Assembly: GCA_023443985.1 (NCBI GenBank)
Contig: JAEZSJ010000105.1
Span: forward strand, 1 to 7,253
Reading direction: 5' to 3'
DNA: 7,253 nucleotides
Origin: Verrucomicrobiota bacterium
GTDB lineage: Bacteria; Verrucomicrobiota; Verrucomicrobiia; Opitutales; Opitutaceae
Below the pieces are notes generated by a model. The model was given only the letters and a program-made list of their open reading frames with translations, ran no database searches and was not told the DNA's origin. Of this stretch, positions 1 through 6,428 are shown one piece after another. The position numbers and the translations under genes were made by a program. Every line of letters starts with the position of its first letter. Within the stretch, counting starts at the first letter, position 1.

Positions 1-17
1 CGATCGCTCCGGAGCTC

Positions 18-1592
18 ATGATCATGGCCTCCGCCTGGCCCGCGCCGGCAACGGAGTGCCCAATTTGTGGATTCGAGTCCGCGCCCGCCTCGACGGAAGG
101 TGGCGACGTGGCGGCGGCGAGCGCTCCCGCGCTTCCGACGGAAACCGGGCCGGCGACCGCAGCATTGCCGTCGCTCCCCTCCGGAGGGGGCGGGTCGCCT
201 CCCGCGCCCGGCGGTATTGAAGGCGGCATGATGGCGGAGGCGGACCTTGCCCAGCCAGCGGCCCCCGCGGCTGCGGCAGATGTTCCGGCGCCGGGAGCGG
301 TGGCCGAGGAGCCGATCGCATCGGCGTCCGTCGTGCCGAGGGCGGCCGTACCGCCGGAGACTGGCACGGAGGCGGGCGCGCGCATGGCGGCGCCCGTCGA
401 GTTCGCCCGGGCCGAGACGCTCGCATCCGCACTGCAGGACGCGACCGGGAGCACCGAGCGGGAGCCGAACGCGCTGCAGGGCAAGACGGCCGTGATCGCC
501 ACTGCCGCGAGAATGGCCGCGCGGGGTGAGGACTCCGGGACGGGCGCCGGTACGATGGCCGAGTCTGCGGCGTCGACATCCCGGAGCCCCGTCGCGGCGG
601 TGCGTACTCTGACCCAAGTGCTCGGCACGAACGCCCCCGCGGTCGGCCCGACCGGGCCGGCATCCACGCCAGCAGCGCAGACTTCGGCCGAAGCCTTGGC
701 CGGCGCGCCGGCGGCCGACACCCCAGCGATCGCTGGTCCCGGCATCGCATCGGGCGCAGAAGGGGAGGCCTCGAACTCGGCCGGAGGCCGGCGCGAGCGG
801 CCGGAATTTCTTGCCGGGGGCAAGCTCCGGGAGGGCGGAAGTGCGGTCGCCACGGGGCTCGTGGCGCACGGAAAAAAGGCGGTAGCCGTTGAGAATCAGC
901 GAGTCCCGGGCGACGGCTTCAGTCTTGGCACGGGCATTGCGAAAGAGGTCCAAACCATGCCTGCGCACCCGCCGGTTTTGCCGCCTTCCTCCGCTGCCCT
1001 CGATCTTGTCGAGCCGGCCGTGGTCGGCGTCTCCGCCGCCCAGAGCGCCGCGTCGGCCGCGATGAAGTCGCCGGCTGAGCTGACAGCGCTGCGTTCGCAC
1101 GCGGTGGAGTTGGTGCACGAGACCATGGAGCAGGCGGAGCGAGCCCAAGCCGCGGGACGCAACCACGTCGAGTTGCGGCTGCCCGGCGCCGACGGGGACC
1201 TGCGGGTGCACTTCAATTGGCGCGACGGTGCGCTGCACACGAAGTTCGTGACCCAGGACAAGGACTTGGAGCACGCCCTCTCCCGCGAGTGGGAGATCGC
1301 CGCGCCGAAGCTTGCCGCGCGCGGGCTGAAACTCGGCGAGACCAGTTTCGAGAATCGTGAGCAGTCCAGCCAGTCCGGAGCGCAGAACGCGTCCCATTTC
1401 GAGCAGCAGCGGCACTCGCGCGGCCAGGGCCAGCCCGGCTCCGAGCAGACGCCCGAGTTCACGCTGCGGCCCTCCGCTTTGTCCCGCCCCACGGCTTCGG
1501 CCCGACGTACCGCGAGTCCCGCGGCGGCGGCCGCTGTCGCCCGTGGCCAATCCGCCCCCACCGAGACGCGCGGGTTGCGCGCCTGGGCCTAA
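18..1592 (+). CDS. fliK: FliK-like flagellar hook-length control protein (5' end uncertain)
   Basis: Likely the exported ruler that sets hook length and switches the flagellar type III export apparatus from hook to filament substrates. The first ~360 residues are rich in Ala, Pro, Gly, Thr and Ser, look disordered and carry no recognisable fold, as is usual for FliK. Residues ~362-447 resemble the FliK C-terminal (Flg_hook) domain: a helix, then VELRLPGADGDLRVHF at 384, then a paired strand and a helix ending in a GLKLGETSFENR-like segment. A Gln/Ser-rich tail follows. The identification also rests on position, directly before flgD and flgE. The frame is open to the left edge, so the protein may be longer. 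Inside the window the start is ATG 18 or ATG 24; the latter has GGAG 9 bases upstream. A Cys pair (C14, C17, CPIC) near the N-terminus is unusual for FliK. Family call fairly sure, start unsure. Confidence 0.75.
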   Translation: MIMASAWPAPATECPICGFESAPASTEGGDVAAASAPALPTETGPATAALPSLPSGGGGSPPAPGGIEGGMMAEADLAQPAAPAAAADVPAPGAVAEEPIASASVVPRAAVPPETGTEAGARMAAPVEFARAETLASALQDATGSTEREPNALQGKTAVIATAARMAARGEDSGTGAGTMAESAASTSRSPVAAVRTLTQVLGTNAPAVGPTGPASTPAAQTSAEALAGAPAADTPAIAGPGIASGAEGEASNSAGGRRERPEFLAGGKLREGGSAVATGLVAHGKKAVAVENQRVPGDGFSLGTGIAKEVQTMPAHPPVLPPSSAALDLVEPAVVGVSAAQSAASAAMKSPAELTALRSHAVELVHETMEQAERAQAAGRNHVELRLPGADGDLRVHFNWRDGALHTKFVTQDKDLEHALSREWEIAAPKLAARGLKLGETSFENREQSSQSGAQNASHFEQQRHSRGQGQPGSEQTPEFTLRPSALSRPTASARRTASPAAAAAVARGQSAPTETRGLRAWA

Positions 1593-1603
1593 CCCCACCG
1601 ACC

Positions 1604-2110
1604 ATGAGCGACGTTTCCTCCGTATCCCGCCTGCCCACCGCCAGCGATCCGGCGTTGGCGACGAAGTTGTCCCAGTTTCCCGGGCTCGACCGCGAGGTGA
1701 AGACCACGCTCGACCAGGCCGACTTCCTGAAGCTGTTGTCGACCCAGCTCGCGAACCAGAACCCGCTCGAGCCCCAGACCGACACGCAGATGGTGGCGCA
1801 GATGGCCACCTTCTCCTCGGTCGAGCAGATGGGCGATCTCGTGACCTCCCTCAAGTCGTTCATCGTGGCCCAGGACTTCGCCAGCGCGCAGAGCATGCTC
1901 GGCAAATACGTGACCGTCACGACCGAGACCCCTTCGCACGACGCCGAGGGCAACCCGACCACGGTGAAGACCAACACCTCCGGCATCGTGTCCTCGGTCG
2001 GCTATGACGAGCACGGTGTCTCCATCATCAGGATCGGCGACAAGACCTTCAGCCCCTCGGAAGTCACCGAGGTGCTGAACGAGGCGCCAGTCGCCACCGC
2101 ATCCACCTGA
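1604..2110 (+). CDS. flgD: Flagellar hook assembly scaffold/cap protein FlgD
   Basis: FlgD is exported to the tip of the growing rod and hook, where it caps and guides polymerisation of FlgE. The conserved N-terminal FlgD signature is clear: FLKLLSTQLANQNPLEP starts at residue 41 and is followed by DTQMVAQMATFSSVEQM, the standard pattern of the family. Residues ~120-160 (SGIVSSVGYDEHG to SEVTEVL) fit the small beta-barrel that follows in FlgD proteins. At 168 residues it is shorter than the enterobacterial protein (about 230) and seems to lack the inserted Ig-like domain, like short Gram-positive versions. The ATG lies 11 bases after the fliK stop. The spacer has no Shine-Dalgarno motif, so translation may be coupled to fliK. 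It is followed by flgE, its direct substrate. Confidence 0.93.
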   Translation: MSDVSSVSRLPTASDPALATKLSQFPGLDREVKTTLDQADFLKLLSTQLANQNPLEPQTDTQMVAQMATFSSVEQMGDLVTSLKSFIVAQDFASAQSMLGKYVTVTTETPSHDAEGNPTTVKTNTSGIVSSVGYDEHGVSIIRIGDKTFSPSEVTEVLNEAPVATAST

Positions 2111-2153
2111 ACGGCCGCCCGCGCGGCACCACTTTCACACAAACAACCCCAAC

Positions 2154-2159
2154 AGAGGA
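2154..2159 (+). promoter_or_regulatory. Strong Shine-Dalgarno site of flgE
   Basis: AGAGGA, continuing as AGAGGAAA, has its GAGG core 7 bases before the flgE ATG. It lies in an A/C-rich, G-poor leader (2131-2165) unlike the GC-rich surroundings. It is the only convincing Shine-Dalgarno sequence ahead of an internal gene of this operon, which fits the high dose of hook subunits needed per flagellum (inference). Confidence 0.75.
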
Positions 2160-2165
2160 AACACC

Positions 2166-3137
2166 ATGATCGGTTCACTGACCTCCGGCGTGCAGGCGAT
2201 GTCTTCGTTCGTCAAAGGCATCGAAGTCATCGGCAACAACATCTCGAACATCAACACCGTGGGGTTCAAGGGCGCCACCACCCGTTTTCAGGATACGTTC
2301 TCGAACACCCTCCAACGCGGCACCGGCAACACCGGTCTCGGCTCGAACAGCGTCACCCAGCAGATCGGTACGGGCAGCAAGATCGCCACGATCAAGACCC
2401 AGTTCTCCCAGGGCTCGCTCCAGACCACCGGCGGTCTCTCCGACCTCGGCATCTCCGGCGAGGGCTTCTTCCGCGTCCGCGACACGCTGCAGGGTCTCGA
2501 GTACGTGACCCGCGCGGGCGACTTCCGCGTGGACGATCAGGGCTATCTGGTGACCAACACCGGCTTCCGCGTGCAGGGGCTGGGCCTGGCGGCGGACAGC
2601 GTCGACAGCGACGGCAACGGCGTGCCCGACGGCGACTTCACCGTCAGCTCCACGCTCGATTTCGCGAATCTGCGCGACATCCGCATCGACTACCGCAACA
2701 CCGCGGCCGACGCCCCCCGCATGGAGACGTTCCAGATCGATCAGGGTGGTAACGTGAACATCTTCCTCAGCGACGGCACCTCGATGGTGCGCGGCAAGGT
2801 GCTGCTCCAGCGCTTCCAGGACACCGGCGCGCTGGTGAAGGAGGGCGACAACCTCTTCAGCGGCATCGCCGACGCCGGTCCGACCGAGCCCTGGCCGGCC
2901 TCCCGCGCTCCCGGCGACACGGAAGCCGCCTTCGACTCGCCCACCGACTATCAGGCACTGTCCGCCGCCCAGAACGGCAATGGCCGCATCATCTCCGGCT
3001 CGATCGAGATGTCCAACGTCGACCTCACCAGCGAGTTCGCGAGCATGATCACCACGCAGCGCGCCTTCCAAGCCGCCTCCAAGCTGATCACCACCTCCGA
3101 CGAGATCCTCCAGGACATCGTCAACCTCAAGCGGTAA
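2166..3137 (+). CDS. flgE: Flagellar hook protein FlgE
   Basis: Structural subunit of the extracellular hook, the universal joint between rod and filament. The N-terminus has the axial-protein signature: GVQAMSSFVKGIEVIGNNISNI, with the NNISNxNTVGFK rod/hook motif near residues 24-36. It is followed by FSQGSLQTTGGLSDLGISGEGFF, typical of the D0/D1 region. The C-terminus (GSIEMSNVDLTSEFASMITTQRAFQAASKLITTSDEIL to INLKR-type VNLKR) is the matching D0 helix. At 323 residues it is shorter than Salmonella FlgE (about 400), so the outer domain is small. Residues 147-157 (DSDGNGVPDGD) look like a calcium-binding loop. I see no Cys, so Treponema-type Cys-dependent lysinoalanine cross-linking is not expected. 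FlgF/FlgG share the termini; position after flgD and before fliL favours FlgE. Confidence 0.9.
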   Translation: MIGSLTSGVQAMSSFVKGIEVIGNNISNINTVGFKGATTRFQDTFSNTLQRGTGNTGLGSNSVTQQIGTGSKIATIKTQFSQGSLQTTGGLSDLGISGEGFFRVRDTLQGLEYVTRAGDFRVDDQGYLVTNTGFRVQGLGLAADSVDSDGNGVPDGDFTVSSTLDFANLRDIRIDYRNTAADAPRMETFQIDQGGNVNIFLSDGTSMVRGKVLLQRFQDTGALVKEGDNLFSGIADAGPTEPWPASRAPGDTEAAFDSPTDYQALSAAQNGNGRIISGSIEMSNVDLTSEFASMITTQRAFQAASKLITTSDEILQDIVNLKR

Positions 3138-3152
3138 CCTTCCTCTCCGCCC

Positions 3153-3785
3153 ATGAGCGCCGAAAAGAACGACAAACCCGAGGCGGCCGCCGCCCCCGCG
3201 GCCGTTGCGGCGGAAGGCGCCGCCCCGAAGGGGGGCATCATGGGCTTCCTGCCGTTGATCATCGCGCTCGTCCTGGCACCGGTGATCTCCTGGGTGGTGG
3301 CCGAGTTTGTCCTGCTCCCGCGGTTTCAGGCCCAGCTTGTCGCCGCCTCGGGCGGCGCGGCCGTCGCGGCGGAAGGCGAGCATGCGACCGCCGCCGCGGA
3401 GTCCAAGCCGGAACCTAAGACGGAACCCAAGAAGGCCGAGGCCGGGAAGAAGCCCGCGCACGGGAGCGCCGCTCCGGGCACGGAGGGACCGGGCAGCTAC
3501 CGGTTCGAGAACATCGTGGTGAATCTTTCCGGCACGATGGGCACCCGCTATCTGAAGGCGTCGTTCCTTGTCACCGGGAAGGAGAACCTCCGCGAGCTCT
3601 TCGAGGAGCGGCAGCCCCAGCTGCTCGACGCCACCCTCAACAGCCTCGGCTCGCTCACCTTGGCCGACCTCGAGGAGGTCGGCTCCCGCAACCTCATCCG
3701 CGCCCGCCTGATCGCCGCCTACAACGAGGTGATCGGGGTGCGGGTCGTCGACCAGATCTACTTCTCCGATTTCGTGGTCCAGTGA
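3153..3785 (+). CDS. fliL: Flagellar basal body-associated protein FliL
   Basis: FliL is a single-pass inner-membrane protein that surrounds or supports the MotA/MotB stator and affects torque and stator engagement. Residues 1-28 are an Ala/Pro-rich cytoplasmic tail. A hydrophobic segment at ~29-54 (IMGFLPLIIALVLAPVISWVV) is the membrane anchor. Residues ~70-112 are an Ala/Lys/Glu/Pro-rich linker, long for the family. The periplasmic FliL domain runs from ~116 (YRFENIVVNLSGT) to the end and closes with the typical DQIYFSDFVVQ. The length, 210 residues, exceeds the usual 150-180 mainly because of that linker. The ATG lies 15 bases after flgE; the spacer is 14/15 pyrimidines with no Shine-Dalgarno motif. 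fliM follows, the common fliL-fliM-fliN order. Confidence 0.92.
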   Translation: MSAEKNDKPEAAAAPAAVAAEGAAPKGGIMGFLPLIIALVLAPVISWVVAEFVLLPRFQAQLVAASGGAAVAAEGEHATAAAESKPEPKTEPKKAEAGKKPAHGSAAPGTEGPGSYRFENIVVNLSGTMGTRYLKASFLVTGKENLRELFEERQPQLLDATLNSLGSLTLADLEEVGSRNLIRARLIAAYNEVIGVRVVDQIYFSDFVVQ

Positions 3786-3818
3786 CCCCGCGACCGGAGC
3801 CGTCCACCCGCTTTCGCC

Positions 3819-4850
3819 GTGTCCGACGAGAAACCCAAGACCCCGTCCGAGATTCTCGACCAGTCCGAGATCGACAGGCTGCTGGCCGAGACGCTGAAGG
3901 CGCCGGAATACAAGGTGTTCCGGCACGACGGCAGCCAGTTCACCACGCTCGAAGGGCTGAAGATCGACGCGTACGACTTCCGCAACCCCGTCTTCCTGAC
4001 CGAGGTCGAGCTGCGCCGGCTGCGCATGTTGCACGAGGATTTCATCCGCTACCTCAGCGCGCGCCTGTCGCTGTTCCTGCGGATGGAGTTCTCGCTCAAG
4101 ATGGCCCGGCTCACGACGCTCACCTACGAAAAGTTCACCGAGAGCCTGCCGAGCCCCACGCACATCTCGCTCTTCAAGGCCGAGCCGCTCCTGGGCGTGG
4201 GTATCATCGATGTGAATCCGCGCCTCGCGCTCACGATTGCCGACCGCATGCTCGGCGGCCGTGGCCATTCGATCAAGGCCGAGCGCTACCTGACGGAGAT
4301 CGAGGTCGCGCTCATCGAGGACGTGCTGATGATCCTCCTCGAGGAATGGTGCAACCAGTGGCGCACGGAGCAGGAGCTCCGGCCGCTCATCATCGGGCAT
4401 GAAAACAGCGGCCGTTTCCTCCAGACTTCGCCGAAGAACGCGATCGTGCTCGTCCTCGCGCTCGAGGCCGCCCTGGGCGACTGCTCCGAGCAGATCCAGA
4501 TCGGCGTGCCGTACTACACCATCGAGCCGGTGGTGAAGAAGATGCAGGCACGCCGCCAGAAGGAGACCGAGATCTCGCAGATCGAAAAGAAGGCCGCCTG
4601 GCTCGCCTCGTACGACGGCATCACCGTGCCCGTGCGGGCGGAGTGGGAGGCCTTCGAGCTCACCGCCCGCGAGATCTCGCTGCTGCGGGTGGGCGACGTG
4701 ATCGAGCTCCCGCGCGACATCATCGAGAAGACCAGTGTCTCGCTCGCGGGCACGACCAAGTTTGTCGGTCGCGCGGGCCAGGAGGACGGCAAGGTCGCCG
4801 TCGAGCTCACCGGCCGCATCGAGGCCCTCGAAAACGAAAAGAACCGCTGA
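3819..4850 (+). CDS. fliM: Flagellar motor switch protein FliM
   Basis: Middle layer of the C-ring: binds phospho-CheY, FliG and FliN and so sets rotation direction. Residues 12-22 (ILDQSEIDRLL) are the N-terminal CheY-P binding peptide with the EIDxLL core. The central CheC-like domain begins at YDFRNP (~residue 51) and contains the GGxG motif at 146-149 (GGRG), in the region known to contact FliG. Residues ~265-338 form the C-terminal SpoA domain that pairs with FliN. The length, 343 residues, is normal. The start is GTG: the fliL stop TGA at 3783-3785 is in the same frame, and no ATG, GTG or TTG lies between it and 3819, so this is the only start that keeps the CheY-binding peptide. No Shine-Dalgarno motif at a useful distance (GGAG is 19 bases upstream). 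A complete CheY-binding peptide implies chemotactic control. Confidence 0.96.
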   Translation: MSDEKPKTPSEILDQSEIDRLLAETLKAPEYKVFRHDGSQFTTLEGLKIDAYDFRNPVFLTEVELRRLRMLHEDFIRYLSARLSLFLRMEFSLKMARLTTLTYEKFTESLPSPTHISLFKAEPLLGVGIIDVNPRLALTIADRMLGGRGHSIKAERYLTEIEVALIEDVLMILLEEWCNQWRTEQELRPLIIGHENSGRFLQTSPKNAIVLVLALEAALGDCSEQIQIGVPYYTIEPVVKKMQARRQKETEISQIEKKAAWLASYDGITVPVRAEWEAFELTAREISLLRVGDVIELPRDIIEKTSVSLAGTTKFVGRAGQEDGKVAVELTGRIEALENEKNR

Positions 4851-4862
4851 CCCCCTTTCCCC

Positions 4863-5111
4863 ATGGAAGACCGCAATCTCGACATCCTCCTCGACGTGAA
4901 GGTGAAGATCACCGTGCAGCTCGGCAGCAGCCAGTTGCCGATGCGCGAGGTGATGGAGCTCCAACCCGGTTCGGTCATCCAGCTCAACCAACTGGCCAAC
5001 GACCCGGTCGGACTCTACGTCAACGACAAGCTCATCGCGTACGGCGAAGTCGTCGTCGTCGAGGACAACTTCGGCATCAAGATCACCGAGCTCGTGGGCG
5101 CCGCCCGCTAA
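4863..5111 (+). CDS. fliN: Flagellar motor switch protein FliN (minimal, SpoA domain only)
   Basis: FliN forms the base of the C-ring with the SpoA domain of FliM and docks the FliH/FliI export complex. The whole 82-residue protein is one SpoA (surface presentation of antigens) domain: MEDRNLDILLDVKVKITVQL, then LQPGSVIQLNQLANDPVGLY, then VNDKLIAYGEVVVVEDNFGIKITEL. These are the standard FliN landmarks in order. Enterobacterial FliN is about 137 residues, so the N-terminal extension is missing. The frame cannot extend far upstream because the fliM stop (4848-4850) is in the same frame 12 bases before. The 12-base spacer is entirely pyrimidine. Short forms occur in other bacteria and in the SpoA products of type III secretion; the position directly after fliM makes FliN clear. 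Confidence 0.95.
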   Translation: MEDRNLDILLDVKVKITVQLGSSQLPMREVMELQPGSVIQLNQLANDPVGLYVNDKLIAYGEVVVVEDNFGIKITELVGAAR

Positions 5112-5175
5112 CCACGCCACGGGGCCGCCCGCGGCCGTTCCTCCCCTCAATCCCGGTTTGCCCCTTCCGCTCCCG

Positions 5176-5622
5176 ATGCTCCGCCGCTCCCTGATTCTCC
5201 TGCTCGCGCTCGGCGCGTTGCTCGTTCTTCCCGCCCACGCGGAGTCCACGCCGGCCACGCTCGGCGCCGATGGCGTGATCTACCCGCGCAACTCGCCCGA
5301 AGCCCGCGCCCGGGTGACCGAGGGCAGCGGCTTCTCGCTGTGGAGCGTGCTGGGGCTGGTCGCGGTGCTCGGCGGCGCCGGGTTCTATCTGCTCCGGCGC
5401 AACCAGGCCGGCACGCGCGGCGGCATCGCCGTCCACCAGCGTCTCGGAATTGAGGAGACGCGTTCCCTCGGCAACAAACAATATCTGGCGGTGGCGACCT
5501 ACGGTGAGCGCAGGCTGTTGCTCGCCGTCTGCCCCGGTCGGGTGGACCTGCTCTGCCGGCTCGACGGCGAGGAGACTCCCGCCGCGAGTCGACCGTCCGC
5601 CCGCGAGGCGGTGGCGGAGTAG
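5176..5622 (+). CDS. fliO: Flagellar biogenesis protein FliO
   Basis: FliO is a membrane protein that helps assemble the FliP/FliQ/FliR export gate. From the chosen ATG the protein has 148 residues: a signal-peptide-like N-terminus (RR at 3-4, a Leu-rich core, possible cleavage at AHA/E after residue 22), a short periplasmic stretch, one membrane segment at ~55-73 (LWSVLGLVAVLGGAGFYLL) ending in RR, and a cytoplasmic domain with the family pattern AVHQRLGIEETRSLGNKQYL then a LLLAVCPGRVDLL strand. A TTG at 5158 is in frame, but it would only add MPLPLP before the signal peptide, so ATG 5176 is preferred. The family is poorly conserved, so the call leans on topology plus the fliM-fliN-fliO order. 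No fliP follows. Confidence 0.85.
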   Translation: MLRRSLILLLALGALLVLPAHAESTPATLGADGVIYPRNSPEARARVTEGSGFSLWSVLGLVAVLGGAGFYLLRRNQAGTRGGIAVHQRLGIEETRSLGNKQYLAVATYGERRLLLAVCPGRVDLLCRLDGEETPAASRPSAREAVAE

Positions 5623-5687
5623 GGCACGGACCCGTTTCCCACGGCCCCTCGCGGCGGCGAGCGGCGCCGTTCCCGGCCTGCGGACGC

Positions 5688-5721
5688 AAAAAAGCCGGCC
5701 CGCTTGTGCGGCACCGGCTTT
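5688..5721 (-). terminator. Rho-independent terminator of efp
   Basis: AAAGCCGG (5691-5698) pairs perfectly with CCGGCTTT (5714-5721), and an inner CGC/GCG stem (5701-5703 with 5708-5710) closes a TTGT loop. Read on the - strand, the hairpin is followed by six U residues (complement of 5688-5693, partly inside the stem), 24 bases past the efp stop. On the + strand only CTTT follows, so any stop for the fliO transcript would be weaker, though the same hairpin could serve both convergent genes. Confidence 0.85.
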
Positions 5722-5744
5722 CGGGGAAAACGAACGGGGCGAAC

Positions 5745-6299
5745 TCAGGCGCGGCCCATGTAGGCGCCGTTCTCGGTGCTGATCTTGATCGTCTCGCCTT
5801 CCTTGATGAAGAGCGGGACCTGCACCACGAGACCGGTCTCGAGCTTGGCCGGCTTCTGGACGTTGCTGGCGGTGTCGCCCTTCACGCCTTCGGCGGACTC
5901 GATGATCTTGAGGGTGACCGCGCTCGGCAGCGAGACGGTGATCGGCGAGTCGTCGACGAAGAGCACCTCGACCTTGCCGCCCGGGATGATGTAGTTCTTG
6001 GCGTCGCCGATGAGTTCCTCGGAGAGCTCGAACTGCTCGAACGAGGTCGGGTTCATGAAGCAGTAGGTGTCGCGCTCCACGTAGCTCAGCTCGAGGGTCT
6101 GGCGGTCGGTGGTGAGGACCTCGACCGGCTCCGTCGAGTTGAAGCGCTGGTCGCCGGAGCGTCCGGTGCGGAGGTTGCGAAGCTTGGCCTGCACGAAGGC
6201 GCGCAGGTTGCCCGGGGTGCGATGCATGACCTCCATGACGAGGCACTTCTCACCGTTGAAATTGATCACTTGGCCTTTGCGGAGGTCGTTCGCTTGCAT
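5745..6299 (-). CDS. efp: Translation elongation factor P
   Basis: EF-P binds between the P and E sites of ribosomes stalled at consecutive prolines and speeds peptide bond formation. All three beta-barrel domains are present in 184 residues (usual 184-190): a KOW-like domain I from NDLRKGQVINFNGEKCLVME, a middle OB domain (~65-128, with YCFMNPTSFEQFEL), and a C-terminal OB domain with the family signature around VKGDTASNVQKPAKLETG and ending in GAYMGRA. The loop tip reads TPGNLRAF: Asn31 sits where E. coli has modified Lys34, Bacillus Lys32 and Pseudomonas Arg32. Neither a Lys for EpmA-type nor an Arg for EarP-type modification is present there. EfpL/YeiP has a different loop and termini, so this is a true EF-P with an unusual tip. 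No Shine-Dalgarno motif upstream. Convergent with fliO, divergent from lpxC. Confidence 0.97.
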   Translation of the reverse strand: MQANDLRKGQVINFNGEKCLVMEVMHRTPGNLRAFVQAKLRNLRTGRSGDQRFNSTEPVEVLTTDRQTLELSYVERDTYCFMNPTSFEQFELSEELIGDAKNYIIPGGKVEVLFVDDSPITVSLPSAVTLKIIESAEGVKGDTASNVQKPAKLETGLVVQVPLFIKEGETIKISTENGAYMGRA

Positions 6300-6339
6300 G
6301 ACGGGGGACGGACGGAGCTGAGTTGAGAAAAGGTTGCCG

Positions 6340-6367
6340 AGTAAGGGGGGCCTCGGGCCGCTGTCAA
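6340..6367 (-). promoter_or_regulatory. Candidate sigma70-type promoter of efp
   Basis: On the - strand a perfect -35 box TTGACA (complement of 6362-6367) is followed, after 16 bases, by CTTACT (complement of 6340-6345), a 3/6 match to TATAAT. It would give a leader of about 34 bases to the efp ATG. The -35 is convincing in this GC-rich context; the -10 is weak. Confidence 0.45.
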
Positions 6368-6378
6368 CCCGCCAGTCG

Positions 6379-6428
6379 CTCGGCGGTGCGGCGGTGGTCG
6401 GAGGGCACGCCCGTCGCGCCCCGCCGAG
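6379..6428. repeat. Inverted repeat in the efp-lpxC intergenic region
   Basis: CTCGGCGG (6379-6386) and CCGCCGAG (6421-6428) are perfect 8-base inverted arms with a 34-base spacer. After one mismatch, three further pairs (6388-6390 with 6417-6419) extend the stem, and a small GGGC/GCCC element lies in the loop. It lies upstream of both divergent genes, beyond the efp -35 box. It could be an RNA hairpin in a long lpxC leader, an operator, or a chance match in GC-rich DNA. There is no U-tract, so it is not a normal terminator. Confidence 0.35.

Noticed and set aside
3181..3230. Dense GCC/GCG repeats at the start of fliL.
   Set aside because: These are Ala codons of the low-complexity FliL cytoplasmic tail, not a DNA repeat with its own function.
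5123..5136. GGCCGC-CC-GCGGCC palindrome between fliN and fliO.
   Set aside because: Short stem with a minimal loop and no U-tract; a common chance pattern in GC-rich DNA and not a likely terminator inside the operon.
2175..5258. Very long antisense open frame (over 1000 codons) on the - strand across flgE to fliO.
   Set aside because: flgE, fliL, fliM and fliN all lie in the same + frame, and high GC at third positions removes stops from the matching antisense frame. Its translation is low-complexity (Leu/Gly/Ala/Asp/Glu/Arg/His) with no family resemblance, while every + strand gene is clearly conserved.
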